NCBI GenBank assembly: GCA_037190665.1
Contig: JBBCJT010000218.1
Location: 1-44,372 of the forward strand
Length of the DNA stretch: 44,372 nt
Direction: 5' to 3'
DNA from: JBBCJT01 sp037190665
GTDB taxonomy: Bacteria > Pseudomonadota > Alphaproteobacteria > Acetobacterales > Acetobacteraceae
The notes below the pieces were generated by a model. The model did not search any database, had not been told where the DNA came from, and saw only the letters and a list, made by a program, of their open reading frames with translations. Made by a program: the position numbers and the translations under genes. Below are positions 42,243 through 44,372 of this stretch, piece by piece. Position 1 is the first letter of the stretch; every line of letters starts with the position of its first letter.

Positions 42243-42469
42243 TCGCCCAGCAACGACTTGCGGCTGGCGGCGAGCGCGGCCGGCAGCGGCTCCAGCACGC
42301 CGCGGCCGGAAGTCGCGATCGTCCCGCCCACGCCACGGCGGCTGCGATCGAGGTTGCGCTGCCGCGCCTCCGCCTCGGCCCTGTCGGCCGCCTGCGCGTT
42401 CGCATGGATCCGCGCCGCCGCGCTCTCGGCCGGCGCCTCCAGCTTCGGGGTTCGAAACAGCCCGCCCAT
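42239..42469 (-). CDS. Small phage protein upstream of portal
   Basis: 76 residues: a short N-terminal segment MGGLFRTPKLEAP, a long Ala/Glu/Arg-rich helix (AESAAARIHANAQAADRAEAEARQRNLDRSR) and a Ser/Gly-rich tail with TIATSGRGVLEPLP. Such small helical proteins often sit directly before the portal in alphaproteobacterial phages; function unknown. GGAGTGACGG precedes the start. It is coupled to the portal gene by a 4-bp overlap and is the first gene after a strong terminator. Confidence 0.8.
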   Translation of the reverse strand: MGGLFRTPKLEAPAESAAARIHANAQAADRAEAEARQRNLDRSRRGVGGTIATSGRGVLEPLPAALAASRKSLLGE

Positions 42470-42516
42470 CCGTCACTCCGTGTTGTCTGCCGCTGGGCCC
42501 CCGCACCGATGCCGCC

Positions 42517-42556
42517 CGAAAGAAAAAGGCCCCGTGGCGGGGGAGCCACGGAGCCT
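42517..42556 (-). terminator. Intrinsic terminator before the structural genes
   Basis: On the minus strand AGGCTCCGTGGC pairs with GCCACGGGGCCT around a CCCCC-rich loop, with one T-G mismatch, followed by TTTTTCTTT. It is a textbook rho-independent terminator 48 bp before the first structural gene (42469) and about 50 bp after a predicted promoter. Confidence 0.85.
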
Positions 42557-42614
42557 TCGGCAGGGGAAACAGGGGGATGACACAACGGACACAGCTCGCC
42601 CGTTGATGCGGTGA

Positions 42615-42643
42615 TTGTTATCCTAATAATGAACGGGTGTCAA
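42615..42643 (-). promoter_or_regulatory. Candidate late promoter with embedded operator
   Basis: Minus strand: perfect -35 TTGACA (42643-42638), 17-bp spacer, TAACAA (42620-42615) as a weaker -10. The overlapping ATTGTTA-TCC-TAATAAT (42614-42630 on the plus strand) is a 7-3-7 inverted repeat with one mismatch, and the only AT-rich stretch nearby. The -35 lies inside the last codons of the 139-residue gene. Confidence 0.6.
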
Positions 42644-43042
42644 GATTTTTTTCTTGTGATTCGCGAGCAGCCGGTGGAGGCCGTGCGGTGTCAGGACGTA
42701 TGCCCGCAGCCCGAGCAGGCGCAGGCAGACGGTGACGCAGGAGGCGGGAAGCAGCGGCGGCAGCAGGCTCGCCCGCGGCTGCGCGGGACGGAACGGCCCG
42801 AGAAGCGAGAACCCCGCCGCACGGTAGCGGCGGGGCACGTCAGCGGTGATCGGCGCCGGCAGGCGGGTGACCACCAGCCGGCCCGAGAGCGGATCGAGCA
42901 GCATCCACCCGCCCGCATCGCGGATCAGCGCGAAGCAGTGGCGGAAGCCCGGGCGCAGCAGCCGCAGCCACGGCTGATCCGCGCGCCCGCCGAAGCCGAT
43001 CCAGATGAGCTGGCCGCCGGGCGCGACCGACATGCAGGCCAT
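42623..43042 (-). CDS. Conserved phage-type protein, cysteine-peptidase-like pattern
   Basis: 139 residues. RHCFALIRDAGGWMLLDPLSGRLVV in the middle and CVTVCLRLLGLRAYVLTPHGLHRLL at the C-terminus recall a class of small phage proteins with a Cys-His-Asp pattern, but catalytic residues cannot be assigned safely. It starts 6 bp after the 129-residue gene and ends within the candidate late promoter. Function unknown; maybe a virion maturation or accessory protein. Confidence 0.7.
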   Translation of the reverse strand: MACMSVAPGGQLIWIGFGGRADQPWLRLLRPGFRHCFALIRDAGGWMLLDPLSGRLVVTRLPAPITADVPRRYRAAGFSLLGPFRPAQPRASLLPPLLPASCVTVCLRLLGLRAYVLTPHGLHRLLANHKKKILTPVHY

Positions 43043-43048
43043 GGCGCG

Positions 43049-43438
43049 TCAGGCCACGATCCCCTTGGCGCGCAAGGGCCATTCCAGGCGCGACAGCGCC
43101 TCGTTCCACAACCGCAGGTCGCTGCGTTCGGCGGCGACACGCGCATCCGGCGCCGCCCCGCGCTCGCCCCAGATGCGCAGGATGCGCGCATGCACCAGGT
43201 CCACGCGCCGCTGCCGCCACAACCGGTCGAGGCACTTCACCACGTCGTCCGGCTCGCAGGGGCGCAGCACCGCGCCCAGCCCGGCGACGAAACGCGCCCC
43301 GTCGCGGCGCGCGACCAGCCCCGCCATGGTCCACAACCACGCCTCCTCGGCGGAGCGGAACGGCTGCGCCGCGGCCACCGAGTGGGGCTCCGCCGGGGTT
43401 GTGACGGTCCGGCGAAGGGGGATAGCGGAAGCGGCCAC
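43049..43438 (-). CDS. Unknown protein divergent from the S24 repressor
   Basis: 129 residues, starting at GTG 43438 with GGCAGGAG 8 bp upstream. SAEEAWLWTMAGLVARRDGARFVAGLGAVLRPCEPDDVVKCLDRLWRQRRVDLVHARILRIWGERG is helical and protein-like; I recognise no named family. It is the first gene under the promoter that faces the repressor, so it may be a regulator of the cassette. The same arrangement beside S24 regulators is known to me only as unannotated genes. Confidence 0.72.
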   Translation of the reverse strand: MAASAIPLRRTVTTPAEPHSVAAAQPFRSAEEAWLWTMAGLVARRDGARFVAGLGAVLRPCEPDDVVKCLDRLWRQRRVDLVHARILRIWGERGAAPDARVAAERSDLRLWNEALSRLEWPLRAKGIVA

Positions 43439-43563
43439 TCTGATACTCCTGCCCGCAATGGTTGCTGAACTGTAGGATTATTAACCATAAGTAGTACCCG
43501 ACTTCAAGCCTAATATGCGCTTCCATTCCTAGATTCTGCTGGGCAACGGCCTGGGAATGGGCC
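43439..43563. promoter_or_regulatory. Divergent control region of the cassette and repressor
   Basis: AT-rich relative to surroundings. Minus strand: TTGAAG, 18 bp, TAATAA give a good promoter for the GTG gene at 43438. Plus-strand promoter boxes for the repressor are less clear (around CTAATATG, 43511-43518). GTAGGATTATTAACC (43473-43487) overlaps the minus-strand -10 and shares TAGGAT with the inverted repeat at the late promoter, suggesting a repressor site. Confidence 0.55.
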
Positions 43564-44223
43564 ATGATCGGGGGCATGGAGCACAACCAAGTCTGGCGGG
43601 CGATCGACACGCTTGCGGCCGAGTACGGGCTGTCGGCCTCGGGACTGGCGCGCAAGGCCGGCCTCGACCCCACGGCTTTCAACCCCTCCAAGCGCACGGG
43701 ACCGGACGGGCGGCCGCGCTGGCCGTCCACCGAGAGCATCGCCAAGGTGCTGTCCGCCACCGGCGCGAGCCTGGAAGCCTTTGCCTCCCTGATCACCGGC
43801 AGCGCGCCGCTGCCCGCCTTCCAGCGCAGCGCGGCGAGCCGGCGCATCCCGCTGATCGGCCTCGCCCAGGCCGGGGGCGACGGATTTTTCGACGATTCCG
43901 GCTTTCCCGTCGGCGGCGGCTGGGACGAGATCGGCCTGCCGGACGTGGGCGACGCCAATGCCTATGCGCTGGAGATCTCGGGCGATTCGATGGAGCCGGT
44001 GTTCCGCGAGGGCGACATGGTCATCGTCTCGCCCGCCGCGCCGATCCGCCGCGGCGACCGGGTGGTGGTGCGCACCACCGGGGGCGAGGTGATGGCCAAG
44101 CAGCTCGCGCGGCGCTCGGCACGCCGGATCGAACTGAAATCGCTCAACCCGGCCTATCCGGACTACAGCTTCGAACTGCCGGAGATCGCGTGGATCCACC
44201 GGATCGTGTGGGCGAGCCAGTAA
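43564..44223 (+). CDS. HTH-S24 LexA-like repressor
   Basis: 219-residue cytosolic repressor. Residues about 8-75 form a helix-turn-helix domain (DTLAAEYGLSASGLARKAGLDPTAFN). The S24 autoprotease half has Ala103-Gly104 in LAQAGGDGFF as candidate cleavage site, nucleophile Ser142 in SGDSMEPVF and general base Lys179 in EVMAKQL, with the 37-residue Ser-Lys spacing of LexA. DNA damage may therefore relieve repression. An alternative ATG at 43576 removes four residues. It diverges from the structural cassette and is its obvious controller. Confidence 0.92.
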   Translation: MIGGMEHNQVWRAIDTLAAEYGLSASGLARKAGLDPTAFNPSKRTGPDGRPRWPSTESIAKVLSATGASLEAFASLITGSAPLPAFQRSAASRRIPLIGLAQAGGDGFFDDSGFPVGGGWDEIGLPDVGDANAYALEISGDSMEPVFREGDMVIVSPAAPIRRGDRVVVRTTGGEVMAKQLARRSARRIELKSLNPAYPDYSFELPEIAWIHRIVWASQ

Positions 44224-44372
44224 GAGCGGGGCGCTGCCCCGGACCCCGGAAGGGGCTTTGCCCCTTCACCCCACCAGGGGGCACGGCCCCCTGGACCCGC
44301 GAATCCTCAGGAAGGCTCTCAGCAGGTCGGTCGTCTCACCCCACCCCCACAACGATTGTTGTGGGGGTGGGG
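44224..44372. terminator. Downstream hairpins of the repressor gene
   Basis: AAGGGGCTTTGCCCCTT (from about 44250) is a compact hairpin. At the very end, 44339-44353 (CCCCACCCCCACAAC) and 44358-44372 are perfect inverted repeats with a GATT loop, and the window stops at the arm's end so it may be longer. GGGGC/GCCCC-rich blocks between them look like another extragenic repeat type. No gene is seen. Confidence 0.6.

Larger units (their letters stand above)
30567..43438 (-). mobile_element. Podovirus (T7)-type structural, packaging and lysis cassette
   Basis: About 12.9 kb of minus-strand genes in T7 late-gene order, from the GTG at 43438 to the hydrolase stop at 30567: two unknown genes, small protein, portal, scaffold, capsid, small protein, gp11-like, gp12-like, gp14-like, tailspike, small terminase, large terminase, membrane/coiled-coil protein, compact hydrolase. 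A divergent S24 repressor flanks the right end. Missing within the window are integrase, RNA and DNA polymerase, primase-helicase, and the large internal proteins gp15/gp16. Host-type repeats sit inside it. It may be a reduced prophage or a domesticated gene-transfer particle. More genes could lie beyond 44372. Confidence 0.85.

Overview
The window is GC-rich DNA (roughly 70 % G+C by eye) from an alphaproteobacterium. The sdhCDAB operon, tRNA-Ala(CGC), FCD-type GntR regulator, ELM1-like protein and style of extragenic repeats suggest Rhodospirillales/Acetobacteraceae (Roseomonas-like). That placement is inference, not a measured phylogeny.

Left part (1-17.8 kb), metabolism. On the minus strand lie sdhC-sdhD-sdhA-sdhB (sdhB runs off the left edge), an M20 peptidase/deacetylase and an RlpA-like protein. 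Next is a tightly coupled seven-gene operon (11630 to 4988): a FucU-type mutarotase, an aldo/keto reductase, a lactonase-type amidohydrolase, two paralogous solute-binding proteins and two ABC permeases. It looks like uptake and oxidation of L-fucose or a similar deoxy sugar. About 3 kb away a GntR/FCD regulator, a DapA-family aldolase and an amidase form a plus-strand operon. A 33-bp identical block lies in both promoter regions, so one regulator probably controls both. Between them sits an unrelated lipid/envelope trio: a diacylglycerol-kinase-like protein, an LpxH-like phosphoesterase and a GT4 glycosyltransferase.

Middle (17.8-30.4 kb), chromosomal housekeeping and accessory genes: a DUF3060-OmpA protein, an MDR oxidoreductase, a DUF1489 protein, then a lysine-2,3-aminomutase gene followed by two ATP-grasp ligases, the second fused to a GNAT acetyltransferase (a candidate undescribed beta-lysine pathway). 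After these come a TfoX-N protein, a CatB-like acetyltransferase, folD, a YggT protein, tRNA-Ala, a cold-shock protein and an ELM1-family protein.

Right part (30.5-44.2 kb), a compact podovirus-type cassette on the minus strand. Its order follows phage T7 late genes: portal, scaffold, capsid, small decoration-like protein, gp11-like and gp12-like tail tube proteins, gp14-like protein, tailspike, small and large terminase, then a membrane/coiled-coil protein and a compact SleB-like hydrolase. A divergent LexA/S24 repressor sits at the right end. No integrase, polymerase, primase, helicase or large internal virion proteins are seen. All reading frames are open, and two host-type repeat families have inserted between structural genes. 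This fits a long-resident, possibly domesticated particle (gene-transfer-agent-like) or a reduced prophage, and is the most interesting part of the window.

Two extragenic repeat families are scattered through host and phage-like DNA: five copies of a ~130-150 bp double-hairpin REP/BIME element, and a second ~125 bp palindromic family.
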